From NCBI RefSeq assembly GCF_002240225.1, contig NZ_CP022584.1, positions 3,766,594 through 3,830,593 of the forward strand: DNA of 64,000 nt, written 5' to 3'. The stretch's first letter is position 1. The number at the start of each line of letters is the position of its first letter. The notes beneath the pieces were generated by a model. It searched no databases. It saw only the letters and a program-made list of their open reading frames with translations, and was not told where the DNA came from. Shown here in pieces: positions 16,602 to 25,262 of this stretch. Made by a program: the position numbers and the translations under genes. The stretch is from Paenibacillus physcomitrellae. GTDB lineage: Bacteria > Bacillota > Bacilli > Paenibacillales > Paenibacillaceae.

Positions 16602-17960
16602 ATGAACTTGGCTGCTCAGGAAATGGCGGAACGTCCGCTGCTGAACAACAAAACGTATTTATCCCTGCTCGGGTCGCAAATCGTATCCAATTTGGGCGAA
16701 TGGCTGACGATTCTGGCGATTTTGACGCTGGTGGGTTTAAAGTGGGAAGCCACTCCCTGGCAAATCACCGGGCTGACCCTGTGCATGCTTCTCCCCATGC
16801 TGCTTGGCGGTCCGCTCGCGGGCATGCTGGCTGATCGGGTGGAACGGAAGCAGATCATGGTCTGGGCGGATATAATCCGGATATTCGTTGTTTTGAGTAT
16901 GATCTTCGTTCAGGAAATTTGGCAGATGTATCTGCTGTTGATTGCAAAAAGCATCTTCGATGTCATGTTTGGCCCTGCTAAAAGCGGGAAAATCAAGGAA
17001 ATCGTCCCTCGCAGTCAGCTGGAGCAGGCCGTTTCCTACAGTGCCATTATCGAGCAAAGCTGCAAAATTGCCGGTCCGGCGCTTGGCGGGCTGCTGACCG
17101 CGATGTTCGGCCTGCAGGCATGTTTTGTGCTGAACGCCCTAACCTTTCTTATTTCCGCTTTATTCCTGTTTCGCGTGCCGAGCCGGAGCAAGCTCCAAAG
17201 GATAGCAGGGGAGCAGCCGGAAGCCGGCAGAGGCGAGGAGGTAAAGGATTCGTCTTCAAATGTGCAGCAGGGTTTCTTGAAGGAACTGGCTGCCGGTATC
17301 CAGACCATCGCGAGGATCCCGGTTTTGGCTTATGGCCTGCTGGCCTTGGCCCTGGTGCTCGCCGTGCTGCAAATTGCCGATTCGCAGACGGTCGTCCTGT
17401 TCCGGGAGATCCGGAATCTGCCTGACGATATGCTGGGCTGGTGCATCGCTTTAAGCGGTGTAGGCACGCTGCTGGCTGCGGTGCTCGTCCGCCTGCTGAA
17501 ATCCTGGTCTCCACTGGCCAAGATGGGCGCTGGATCTGCCGTGATGGGGATCATGTTTTTCCTGGCGAGCTGGTTCGCTGAGTATCTGGATTTCGGCAAA
17601 TGGTCGGGGATAACAGCCATGATTTTGTCCTTCATGATTGTAGGCCTGGGGGCGGGCATGACGTTTATCCCTTTCCAGACGGAGCTTCAGAAACGGACGC
17701 CGGAACGGCTGACGGGGCGGGTTTTTGGCACGGTCAACAGCATTCTGTCCTCCGCCTCCCTGATAGGCCCGCTCGTCGGCGGATATTTGGTGACAAGCTT
17801 TGGTGCGTTTGTGGCTTTCAAGATCTCGGGCGGACTGGTCGCCGCATTGGGTCTGGTGCTGCTTGTCAGTAAAACTGTTATTATGAAAAGGGACCACTCG
17901 GTTCATGTGCAGAAGGAGGGGGAGAAAGCTGCGGTCATCGCGCCGGGAAGTGCGGGGTAA
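16602..17960 (+). CDS. MFS exporter, EntS/TIGR00900-like
   Basis: The protein has 452 residues and about 12 membrane helices. The loop between helices 2 and 3 reads GMLADRVERKQIM, a variant of the MFS signature. The family exports drugs or siderophores by proton antiport. ATG 16602 follows GACAGGAG. A charged loop near residues 205-230 separates the two halves. It is the first gene of an apparent operon with the EcsA- and EcsB-like genes; the next start is 13 bases past its stop. The substrate is unknown. Confidence 0.85.
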   Translation: MNLAAQEMAERPLLNNKTYLSLLGSQIVSNLGEWLTILAILTLVGLKWEATPWQITGLTLCMLLPMLLGGPLAGMLADRVERKQIMVWADIIRIFVVLSMIFVQEIWQMYLLLIAKSIFDVMFGPAKSGKIKEIVPRSQLEQAVSYSAIIEQSCKIAGPALGGLLTAMFGLQACFVLNALTFLISALFLFRVPSRSKLQRIAGEQPEAGRGEEVKDSSSNVQQGFLKELAAGIQTIARIPVLAYGLLALALVLAVLQIADSQTVVLFREIRNLPDDMLGWCIALSGVGTLLAAVLVRLLKSWSPLAKMGAGSAVMGIMFFLASWFAEYLDFGKWSGITAMILSFMIVGLGAGMTFIPFQTELQKRTPERLTGRVFGTVNSILSSASLIGPLVGGYLVTSFGAFVAFKISGGLVAALGLVLLVSKTVIMKRDHSVHVQKEGEKAAVIAPGSAG

Positions 17961-17973
17961 TGCAGCGGACTTT

Positions 17974-18729
17974 ATGGATAAAGACAGCAGTATGCGGGAG
18001 AACGAAAGCGGTGTGCGGAAGAAGAATGGCAGCAGCGTGCTGGACGTTCAAATCCGCAAGGCCGGGTATGAGCAGGCTCAAAACCGAATCAGCGGCATCC
18101 GGCTCCAGGTGAAACCCGGGGGCCTGACCGGGCTGATTGGTCCTAACGGTGCGGGAAAAAGCACCACCATCAAAGCGATTATCGGCATTCTTCCTTTTGC
18201 GGATGCCGATATCGCTTTTCGTGGCGGAAAGGGCTCCTATGCTTATGTACCAGAGCAGCCCGTCTACTATGAAACCCTTACGTTGTGGGAGCATCTGGCT
18301 TTGGCCGCCGCGGTATACGAACTGCCGGACGAGGTTTGGGTGCCGAGAAGCGAGCAGCTGCTGACCCGCTTCAGGATGGAGGATGCCCGGCACTTGCTGC
18401 CCGGGGGCTTCTCCAAGGGAATGCTACAGAAAATGATGCTGATGATCGGCTTTCTGTCCAAGCCGGACGTCTATATCGTGGACGAGCCCTTTATCGGTCT
18501 TGATCCCCGGGCAACACGGGATTTCTTGAGTCTGCTGGACGAAGAACGGAGCCGGGGGGCCGGCATCCTGATGTCCACTCATGTGCTGGATACGGCGGAG
18601 AGAATCTGTGACGACTTCGTCTTGGTCAATCAGGGACAAATGGCGGCGGAAGGAACGCTGGAGGACATTCGCAAACAATGCGGCCGGCCGGAAGCCTCCT
18701 TGTTTGACTGCTTCGATCTGCTGACCTGA
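17974..18729 (+). CDS. ABC transporter ATP-binding protein, EcsA-like
   Basis: A protein of about 251 residues with Walker A GPNGAGKST, the signature region GGFSKGMLQKMML (as in EcsA rather than the LSGGQ form), Walker B VYIVDEPFIGLDP and the switch His in STHVLD. ATG 17974 is the first plausible start; its ribosome site is weak, and ATG 17992 is an alternative. It lies between the MFS gene and an EcsB-like permease. EcsAB affects secretion and regulated intramembrane proteolysis in Bacillus; no EcsC-like gene is present here. Confidence 0.85.
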   Translation: MDKDSSMRENESGVRKKNGSSVLDVQIRKAGYEQAQNRISGIRLQVKPGGLTGLIGPNGAGKSTTIKAIIGILPFADADIAFRGGKGSYAYVPEQPVYYETLTLWEHLALAAAVYELPDEVWVPRSEQLLTRFRMEDARHLLPGGFSKGMLQKMMLMIGFLSKPDVYIVDEPFIGLDPRATRDFLSLLDEERSRGAGILMSTHVLDTAERICDDFVLVNQGQMAAEGTLEDIRKQCGRPEASLFDCFDLLT

Positions 18730-18796
18730 AGCCCGTTACGTGAAGGGGGAAGGGAAGAAGACCGGTAAGCGGAAGTGGAAGGAGTAGGGTAGGGAA

Positions 18797-20092
18797 ATGG
18801 ATATCGATCAACAAGCCGCAGCCCGGAGACACCGGTTGGACCACCCGGGGGCGCTCTATTGGCAGAGGGTTCGGGACAGCTATCGCTTTCAATATAAAGC
18901 GCTCACCTCTGTAGTGGATTTAACCATTTTATTATACATAGTTATACCTGGTCTGCTGCTTGCGGCCAGGCTTTATTACGGCCTTTGGACCGATCCGGTA
19001 GCGGCCTGGATGACCCGGCTGCCTCTAGGTTCCTTGATGTCCTTATGGCTGCTTCTAACCACCCTGCGGGGCCTGACGCTTCGGCTGGAGGCTGCCGATC
19101 TTCTGTTTCTGCATGCCCGCCGTAGCTGGATGAGAGGGATCAAGGGGCGGGCGATCCTCGGCTCCATCGCTTACGCTGCGATTCTGAGCGCATTTGGCGG
19201 CCTGCTGCTCGCTCCGATGCTGGTGCGGGGGCTTCAGCTGAATTCCGGCAGTCTAGGGACCTTAGCGGTAGTAATTTTCCTATTTCGAGTTAACCATATG
19301 CTGCTTCTGCACTTTTGCCGTATCAAGTGGAGCGGCTGGCGTTCAACCGTCCTGCAGCTGCTCAGCCATGCGCTGATTTTTGCTCTTCTGCAGGCAGCGG
19401 TGCAGGGGAGTCTGCGTGATATACGGCTTGCAGCTGCTGCTATAGCTGTGCTGGCAGTGATCAGTTTGTTTCTTGTCTTCCTGCGAATGAAGCTGAAAGG
19501 GACCTTCTATGCGGATATTGAGGAGGAGATGAAGCAGAAGCTCCGTTTATCCGCCTTTCTGTTGTCGAGTGCTGTAGACAAACCGAAACGTCACCGCAGC
19601 AAGTCGTGGCTGCTTCGCCGTTCGAGCCGTCTGCTGCCCTTCTCCGGGAAGGAATCGGTGCGGCTTGCCGAACTGATCGTAAAATCTACTGTCCGAAATA
19701 TGAACACTTTAAGGATGCTTCTTATATATACGGCGGCAGGGACGGTCAGCCTCCAGTTTCCTCCTTCCCCGGTGAATTTGTTTGTGTTTGCCGGGTTGAT
19801 CATGCTGCTCGCTTATTGGCTTAACGGCATGCGCCGCGCCTTTATGGAGAGCCGTCTGCTGGAGCTTCTGCCTGTTCCCGAATCTCTGGCTTTCCAAGCA
19901 GCCGGCCCGGCTATGAGACTGCTGCTCCTGATTCCGGTAATCTTCTTTGTCTTAAGTCTAAGCTGGTCGATTTGGCATACCTGGTGGGCGTTAGCCGCGG
20001 GACTCCCGGCGGGGATTCTGTTCAACTGGTGGTTGGGAGGCTGGATCTGGAAGCTGTTTGGCGGCTGGCGAAAAAAATCCCTCTCCCGGTAA
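18797..20092 (+). CDS. ABC transporter permease, EcsB-like
   Basis: The protein has 431 residues with several hydrophobic segments (about 40-60, 80-100, 120-140, 155-175, 190-215, 300-340, 370-420). The N terminus with WQRVRDSYRFQYKALTSV is characteristic of the EcsB family, whose members pair with EcsA. The 3' end overlaps the stem of a minus-strand terminator. It is the last gene of the MFS-EcsA-EcsB operon. Confidence 0.85.
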   Translation: MDIDQQAAARRHRLDHPGALYWQRVRDSYRFQYKALTSVVDLTILLYIVIPGLLLAARLYYGLWTDPVAAWMTRLPLGSLMSLWLLLTTLRGLTLRLEAADLLFLHARRSWMRGIKGRAILGSIAYAAILSAFGGLLLAPMLVRGLQLNSGSLGTLAVVIFLFRVNHMLLLHFCRIKWSGWRSTVLQLLSHALIFALLQAAVQGSLRDIRLAAAAIAVLAVISLFLVFLRMKLKGTFYADIEEEMKQKLRLSAFLLSSAVDKPKRHRSKSWLLRRSSRLLPFSGKESVRLAELIVKSTVRNMNTLRMLLIYTAAGTVSLQFPPSPVNLFVFAGLIMLLAYWLNGMRRAFMESRLLELLPVPESLAFQAAGPAMRLLLLIPVIFFVLSLSWSIWHTWWALAAGLPAGILFNWWLGGWIWKLFGGWRKKSLSR

Positions 20093-20116
20093 GCCGCAAA
20101 GCGGCCTGGGAGAGGG
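20075..20116 (-). terminator. Terminator of the HI0933-type flavoprotein gene
   Basis: CCCTCTCCC and GGGAGAGGG flank an inner CCGC/GCGG hairpin; on the minus strand ATTTTTTTC follows. It overlaps the 3' end of the convergent EcsB-like gene. Confidence 0.8.
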
Positions 20117-20130
20117 GAGCAAGTCCCTGC

Positions 20131-21405
20131 TTATTTATTGAGCATTACGGTTTCACCGGCATGCGAGCCTGCCGAATAACCGGTCGAGAAGGCTGCTGTT
20201 ATATTGTAGCCGCCGGTGTAGCCGTGAACGTCGAGAATTTCACCGCAGAAATAAAGCCCCGGCATCACTTTCGACTGCATGGTGGACGGATCGATCTCCT
20301 TGAGATGAACCCCGCCGCCCGTTACGAAGGCCTCTGCGAATGGCCGGGTGCCGTTCGCCTGAATCCGGAACGATTTTATTACCTTAACAAAGGCCTGCCA
20401 AGGCTCCTTAGGCAGATGCTCGAAGGTTGTGTCCGGCGAAAGGCCGGCGCGCTGGAAGAGGAGAGGCAGGAGCCGTTCGGGCACAGTGCCTTTGAATACA
20501 TTTTTTAATGCCTTTTTCGGTTCCTCTTGAGCCATACGGCGCAGCCAGACCCCTGTATCATCAGCTGATCGGTCCGGGCACAGGTCGATCGCCAGCGTTG
20601 CTTCGGGAATTTTATATTTCTTCCGCACCTGGCGGATAAACTGGCTGCAGCGCAGGGCGATCGGGCCGGATAAGCCGAAGTGGGTAAAAATCATGTCTCC
20701 GCGGTGCGCAATCACCTTCTTGCCCTTCGGGTCCAGAACGGCGAGCTCAACGTCCCGCAGAGAAAGACCCTGCAGCTCCTTGCTTTGGATAAAAGGTTCA
20801 GCCGAAGTAATCGGAACCTCGGTCGGATACAGCTCGGTAATCGTATGACCGGCGGCTTCGGCCCAAGGATAGCCGTCTCCTGTGGAACCGGTTTGCGGCA
20901 CGGAACGTCCGCCGGTAGCCACGATCACCGCTCTGGCATGGATCTCTCCTCCGCTTTCCAGCTGGACGCCCTGAACGCCGTCCGGGCCGAAGAGGAGCTT
21001 GTTGACCGGGGAATGGACCCGCATCTGGACGCCAAGCCCTGCTGCTTTGCCAATCAAAGCATCGACGACCGTCTTGGCCTTGTCCGACACCGGAAACATT
21101 CTTCCGTTATCTTCTTCCTTCAGCTGGATACCTAACCCTTGAAAAAAGTTTATGATTTCAGGGCTGCCAAAACGGTTAAGTGAACTATATAAAAATCGGC
21201 CGTTACCGGGAATAAAACGAATGAGTTCATCCGTATCCTTGGCATTCGTTACATTACAGCGTCCGCCGCCCGAAATCCCCAGCTTCCTGCCCAGCTTGTC
21301 TCCCTTGTCGAGCAGGACGACGGATACGCCCTGCAGAGCGGCGCCGATAGAAGCCATAAGTCCAGAAGGACCTCCTCCAATAACAATTACATCGAATTTA
21401 TTCAT
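20131..21405 (-). CDS. NAD(P)/FAD-dependent oxidoreductase, HI0933/YtfP family
   Basis: The protein has 424 residues. The N terminus has the FAD-binding GGGPSGLMA motif, followed by GRKLGISGGGRCNVTN, which is diagnostic for the HI0933/BaiN family, and the C-terminal PGLYFCGEILDVHGYTGGYN segment. These flavoproteins are widespread; the physiological reaction is unresolved in most. AAAGGACAACT precedes ATG 21405. It is monocistronic. Confidence 0.9.
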   Translation of the reverse strand: MNKFDVIVIGGGPSGLMASIGAALQGVSVVLLDKGDKLGRKLGISGGGRCNVTNAKDTDELIRFIPGNGRFLYSSLNRFGSPEIINFFQGLGIQLKEEDNGRMFPVSDKAKTVVDALIGKAAGLGVQMRVHSPVNKLLFGPDGVQGVQLESGGEIHARAVIVATGGRSVPQTGSTGDGYPWAEAAGHTITELYPTEVPITSAEPFIQSKELQGLSLRDVELAVLDPKGKKVIAHRGDMIFTHFGLSGPIALRCSQFIRQVRKKYKIPEATLAIDLCPDRSADDTGVWLRRMAQEEPKKALKNVFKGTVPERLLPLLFQRAGLSPDTTFEHLPKEPWQAFVKVIKSFRIQANGTRPFAEAFVTGGGVHLKEIDPSTMQSKVMPGLYFCGEILDVHGYTGGYNITAAFSTGYSAGSHAGETVMLNK

Positions 21406-21627
21406 AGTTGTCCTTTCTCACGCAATTCTTTCGTATAGATGATGTTTTCAAATAAACGTCACAAAGTCAACCCCATTCTATTCTTTAACCTGATTCTTAA
21501 ACTTTGCCGAATAAATCGCCTGATTTGCTTGACCCGGGCAGGCAAGGATTATTGTAAAATATTGTCGCTTGTGATTTAATTCAATTGAATATATATGTCT
21601 ATACATCCCGCTAAGGAGGGATAATTA

Positions 21628-23334
21628 TTGAGCGCAGTTCACGAAATGCTGTTTCTGTTTCTGCTTGCTCTTACGCCGGCGATTTTATTTCCACTGCTGT
21701 ATGAGAGGGCGGATCTCCTAATCCAGCAGGAACAGAATGTAAGAAAACGATTGAGCTATCATGTTGTGCTGGCGGTAACCTGTGCTATTAGTATGATTTT
21801 CTCCTCCATATTCACAACCAAACTGTATGGCATAATTCCATTAACTTATGGGATGGTCCCGTTGTTTGCGGCTATGCTGTACGAGAAGACGGTTTATTCG
21901 CTGCTGCTCGCTGCTTTGCAGCTGGTTCTATATATCATAAACGAGGATTTCCGGAACTTGTCGGACTTTCTATTAGTAACGGGATTGTTGATCTTTCCTT
22001 TGGTACTGCTGTCTAAAAAGAAATTCCTGGTCATGTCCCGCAGGGGCAAATCAGGCATACTGGCTCTATTTCTGCTGGTAGGTTCAATGCTTTCAACAGC
22101 ATCCCCGTTTTTTCTACATAACGAGAGCCTGAATAACAATTTTTCTCTTATCTTCTTAGCTTACTCGAATACGTTTCTTATGATTTTGGCCGGTCTCATT
22201 CTGATTCATATTATTGAAGAAACGCTGGATAAGCGCAAATTCCAATATCAGCTTGAAGCTGTGTCCCGGAAATATTACCGCGAAGAAGAGAAAATGCAGC
22301 AAATGATGGATGCCACTCCGCTGTCCGTAGCACTGCTGGACCGTCAAGGCAGCATCACGATGCTGAACAAAACCTTTCTGAAACTGTTCCGGGAGATTCA
22401 GCCGGATGCTGTCAGGGAAGATTTGCTTGGGCACCATCTGCTGCCTGTGCTGACCTCCTTGCAGATCCATATGGAGCAGCTTGACCCGGAACTATTGCGC
22501 GTCTTTGAGCAGAGATCCATCGTGAGCGAGCTTGTTCAGATTCAGGACACGATGTTGTTTACCAGTATTTCCCCCATTATTAAAGGTCATTCCGATGAAG
22601 TCATCGGGGCTGTGGTAGTCGTGCAGGATATCACCGAGCTGGAGACGCTGCGATTGGAACTGAATAATGTCGACCGGCTGAGCCTAGTGGGTCAAATGGC
22701 GGCGGGCATTACGCATGAGATCCGTAATCCGATTGCTGTAGTCCGGGGTTTTCTACAGCTGATGCGGGAGAAAAGCCCGGATTCGCTGGATCACTATTAT
22801 CGGATTGTCCTTGAAGAATTGGACCGGGCCAACAGCATTATTAACGACTTCCTTTCCCTGGCCCAGAACCGTCCGGTTCGAAAGGAAGCCACTTCGCTAG
22901 GCGATATTATCCATGAACTGACTCCGCTTCTTTGGGCCGATGCGAACCTGCGCGGTCAAAGCATTGAAGTCAAGCTGGATGAGCATATCCCCAAGCTTGA
23001 GCTGAATGCGAAAGAAATCAAGCAATTGATCCTGAATCTGTGCCGCAATGGCATGGAGGCCATGGAAGACAAGGGGCAGCTTACTCTGGAGACGAGAAAG
23101 GTGGCGGCAGGCGTGGAGCTGCTGGTCAGCGATACGGGACCGGGGATTCCGCTTAATAAGAGGGAGAATCTGTTCCAGCCCTTCTTCACCACCAAAGCCA
23201 AAGGGACGGGGCTTGGACTGGCCTTGTGCAAAAGCATCGTCGAACGGCATAACGGAAAGGTCAGCGTGGATTCCGAGGTTGGAGTCGGAACTACATTTTC
23301 GATATTATTCCCCTATCCGCCTCAAGCGAGTTAA
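21628..23334 (+). CDS. Orphan sensor histidine kinase (5TMR-PAS-HisKA-HATPase)
   Basis: The protein has 568 residues. Six hydrophobic segments fill residues 1-195, as in KinB or LytS-type sensors, then a PAS domain (about 230-335), the HisKA box with the phospho-accepting His in AAGITHEIRNPIAVV, and the ATPase with N box LILNLCRNGMEAM and G boxes DTGPGIP and KGTGLGLALCKSI. TTG 21628 follows AAGGAGGG. No response regulator adjoins it, as is usual for kinases feeding the Spo0 phosphorelay; that role is inferred. Confidence 0.88.
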   Translation: MSAVHEMLFLFLLALTPAILFPLLYERADLLIQQEQNVRKRLSYHVVLAVTCAISMIFSSIFTTKLYGIIPLTYGMVPLFAAMLYEKTVYSLLLAALQLVLYIINEDFRNLSDFLLVTGLLIFPLVLLSKKKFLVMSRRGKSGILALFLLVGSMLSTASPFFLHNESLNNNFSLIFLAYSNTFLMILAGLILIHIIEETLDKRKFQYQLEAVSRKYYREEEKMQQMMDATPLSVALLDRQGSITMLNKTFLKLFREIQPDAVREDLLGHHLLPVLTSLQIHMEQLDPELLRVFEQRSIVSELVQIQDTMLFTSISPIIKGHSDEVIGAVVVVQDITELETLRLELNNVDRLSLVGQMAAGITHEIRNPIAVVRGFLQLMREKSPDSLDHYYRIVLEELDRANSIINDFLSLAQNRPVRKEATSLGDIIHELTPLLWADANLRGQSIEVKLDEHIPKLELNAKEIKQLILNLCRNGMEAMEDKGQLTLETRKVAAGVELLVSDTGPGIPLNKRENLFQPFFTTKAKGTGLGLALCKSIVERHNGKVSVDSEVGVGTTFSILFPYPPQAS

Positions 23335-23497
23335 CTTTTTTTGGACTAATTGCAGGGAGAACGGATAGCTGAATCAAGGATCAGCCATATTAGAGATGTG
23401 TTGATTTCCTCCTTGATGAAGGTATAATAAAATAGAATCGGCAGAACTTCAGTTTTGCCGTAATCAGTGTATGCCAAGCAGAAGGAGTGAATGTTAA

Positions 23498-23932
23498 ATG
23501 GCGATGTCTTTTGACCAATATATGAGAGATATGGTTCAACCGATGCGAGACGAGCTGACCCGTGCAGGTATTGAAGAGCTGCGGACTCCGGAAGAGGTTG
23601 AGGAGAAGCTGTCTTCGATGGAAGGAACCGCTTTGGTTGTTGTTAACTCTGTGTGCGGATGTGCGGCAGGCCAGGCCCGCCCGGGTGTCGTTCAGGCGCT
23701 TGAGCACGGTGTTAAACCGGATCATTTGTACACCGTATTTGCAGGCCAGGATAAGGAAGCAACGGCGACAGCCCGCGAATATTTCGCGCCGTACCCACCG
23801 TCTTCCCCATCCATTGCGTTGATGAAGGATGGAGAACTGGTGCACTTTATCGAACGTCATCAGATCGAAGATCATTCCGCGCTTGAAATTGCGACCGATC
23901 TGGTCGAGGCATTTGAACGTTTCTGCCTTTAA
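23498..23932 (+). CDS. Bacilliredoxin, BrxA/BrxB family
   Basis: The protein has 144 residues in a thioredoxin-like fold with the active site SVCGCAAG (CGC motif), which defines bacilliredoxins. They remove bacillithiol from S-bacillithiolated proteins after oxidative stress. AAGGAGTG stands before ATG 23498. Which of the two Bacillus paralogues (YphP or YqiW) it corresponds to is not decided. It stands alone before nadE. Confidence 0.9.
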   Translation: MAMSFDQYMRDMVQPMRDELTRAGIEELRTPEEVEEKLSSMEGTALVVVNSVCGCAAGQARPGVVQALEHGVKPDHLYTVFAGQDKEATATAREYFAPYPPSSPSIALMKDGELVHFIERHQIEDHSALEIATDLVEAFERFCL

Positions 23933-23951
23933 TAGTCAAGCTTCTGTTCAG

Positions 23952-23990
23952 CGCCCTGCGGTCCGGCATGATTCATGCTGCTGCAGGGCG
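23952..23990 (+). terminator. Probable terminator after the bacilliredoxin gene
   Basis: The outer stem CGCCCTGC/GCAGGGCG carries an inner GCATG/CATGC hairpin. The T run after it is weak (TTAAGTT). Confidence 0.5.
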
Positions 23991-24029
23991 TTAAGTTATA
24001 CATATATCTTAAATTAAGGAGTGAATGTA

Positions 24030-24839
24030 ATGAGTTTGCAGCAGGATATTATCAACAAGCTGGGTGTGAAACCAAGTATTGATCCGGCAGCCGAAGTGCG
24101 CAAACGTGTTGACTTTCTGAAAGATTATGTAACCCGTTCCCATACAAAAGGTTTGCTGATCGCCATCAGCGGCGGTATCGACAGCGCGGTGGCTGCAGCA
24201 CTTTGCAAGCAGGCAACGGACGAGCTTACAGCCGAGAACGGCGAAGAGTTCATCACTTTGGGCGTTTTCCAGCCTTACGGAGAGCAGGCGGATATTGAGC
24301 ACAGCTACTCCGTGGCCAAGAAGTTTGACCTGAAGCATGTCGTGGAGACGAACATTCAGGAGGCCGTAGATGAAGTGGCCCTGGAAGTGGAGCATGGGCT
24401 CAAGAAACTTGGTCAGCCCCGTCATATGACGCATCAAGGCAAAGGTAATGTTAAAGCACGCATGCGGATGGTAGCGCAGTATGCTTTGGCTTTTGAGCTG
24501 CAATTGCTTGTTGTAGGTACTGATCATGCCTCTGAAGCACTGACAGGCTTCTATACCAAATGGGGCGACGGCGCCGTCGACATTACACCGCTCAGCACCC
24601 TTAACAAACGTCAAATCAGACAGGTTGCCGCTTATGTTGGCGTGCCGCAGGAAATTCTTGATAAGGCGCCTACGGCTGGACTTTGGGAAGGTCAAACCGA
24701 TGAAGGCGAACTGGGCGTGACTTATGAAGCCAACAGCGATTATCTCGAGGGCAAAGCGATCGATCCGAAAGCGCAAGAGATTTTGGAGAGATTCTACACA
24801 AGAACCGAACATAAACGGAATGTCATTCCAGGTATCTAA
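24030..24839 (+). CDS. nadE: NH3-dependent NAD+ synthetase
   Basis: The protein has 269 residues, the length of the ammonia-dependent enzyme without glutaminase domain. It amidates nicotinic acid adenine dinucleotide to NAD with ATP. The ATP-pyrophosphatase loop AISGGIDSAVAAAL lies near residues 44-57; GTDHASEALTGFYTKWGDG and PTAGLWEGQTDEGELG are conserved substrate and metal motifs. ATG 24030 is chosen because AAGGAGTG overlaps the upstream GTG 24021. Confidence 0.95.
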   Translation: MSLQQDIINKLGVKPSIDPAAEVRKRVDFLKDYVTRSHTKGLLIAISGGIDSAVAAALCKQATDELTAENGEEFITLGVFQPYGEQADIEHSYSVAKKFDLKHVVETNIQEAVDEVALEVEHGLKKLGQPRHMTHQGKGNVKARMRMVAQYALAFELQLLVVGTDHASEALTGFYTKWGDGAVDITPLSTLNKRQIRQVAAYVGVPQEILDKAPTAGLWEGQTDEGELGVTYEANSDYLEGKAIDPKAQEILERFYTRTEHKRNVIPGI

Positions 24840-24934
24840 TCTTTATTTCACGAAATAAATGGCTTACCTGATAAGATCTTGCCGGGTTAAAGTTAAGGTT
24901 AGGTTCAGATCAGGATTCAAATGAGTGTTTGGAA

Positions 24935-24982
24935 GAATGATTGAAAGAACGATTGGAAGAACGATTGAAAGAATACTTGAAT
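24935..24982 (+). repeat. 12-bp tandem repeat, about four units
   Basis: Consecutive units GAATGATTGAAA, GAACGATTGGAA, GAACGATTGAAA and GAATACTTGAAT share the pattern GAAYRMTTGRAW. A partial unit precedes them. Confidence 0.8.
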
Positions 24983-25088
24983 GTTTGAACGAATGTTCTG
25001 GAAAGATGGTTTGGGTAAATGTTCTAGATCAATGATCTGGATAAAATTCTGGGAAAATATTCTGGACAGATCGTTCTTCTTAGATAAC

Positions 25089-25123
25089 AAAAGCTTCTCC
25101 GGCAGTCTGCCGGAGAAGCTTTT
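25089..25123. terminator. Bidirectional terminator, 35-bp near-perfect palindrome
   Basis: AAAAGCTTCTCCGGCAG and its exact complement are separated by a single T. It serves nadE-side and AraC-side transcripts. Confidence 0.85.
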
Positions 25124-25189
25124 GTGTTTTATACGGCTTGATTATAAGGCTCAAACCTTTAGTTTTATGAATGATGGCTGAGGGGATGG

Positions 25190-25262
25190 TGCCGCTGTCG
25201 CTAGTGCTGTAGCTGGTGTTGTGGCTGTAGCTGTTGCTGTCGCTATCGTTGTTATTATTGTT
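25190..25262 (-). repeat. Low-complexity CARCAR tract after the AraC-type gene
   Basis: On the minus strand the bases after the stop run as repeated AACAAC, GACAGC and CAACAG words, poor in G pairs and apparently unstructured. It lies between the stop codon and the terminator at 25123. Confidence 0.6.

Larger units (their letters stand above)
24840..25254. other. 415-bp intergenic region with tandem and simple repeats
   Basis: No convincing gene is present. It holds a 12-bp tandem repeat (24935-24982), a second half rich in TTCTGG words ending in ATCGTTCTTC that can pair with the repeat, a bidirectional terminator (25089-25123), and a low-complexity tract (25190-25254) directly after the stop of the minus-strand AraC gene. 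The open frame at 24981-25181 has no ribosome site. Confidence 0.6.

Noticed and set aside
24935-24982. CRISPR-like short repeats
   Set aside because: The 12-bp units are contiguous without spacers and no cas gene is present.
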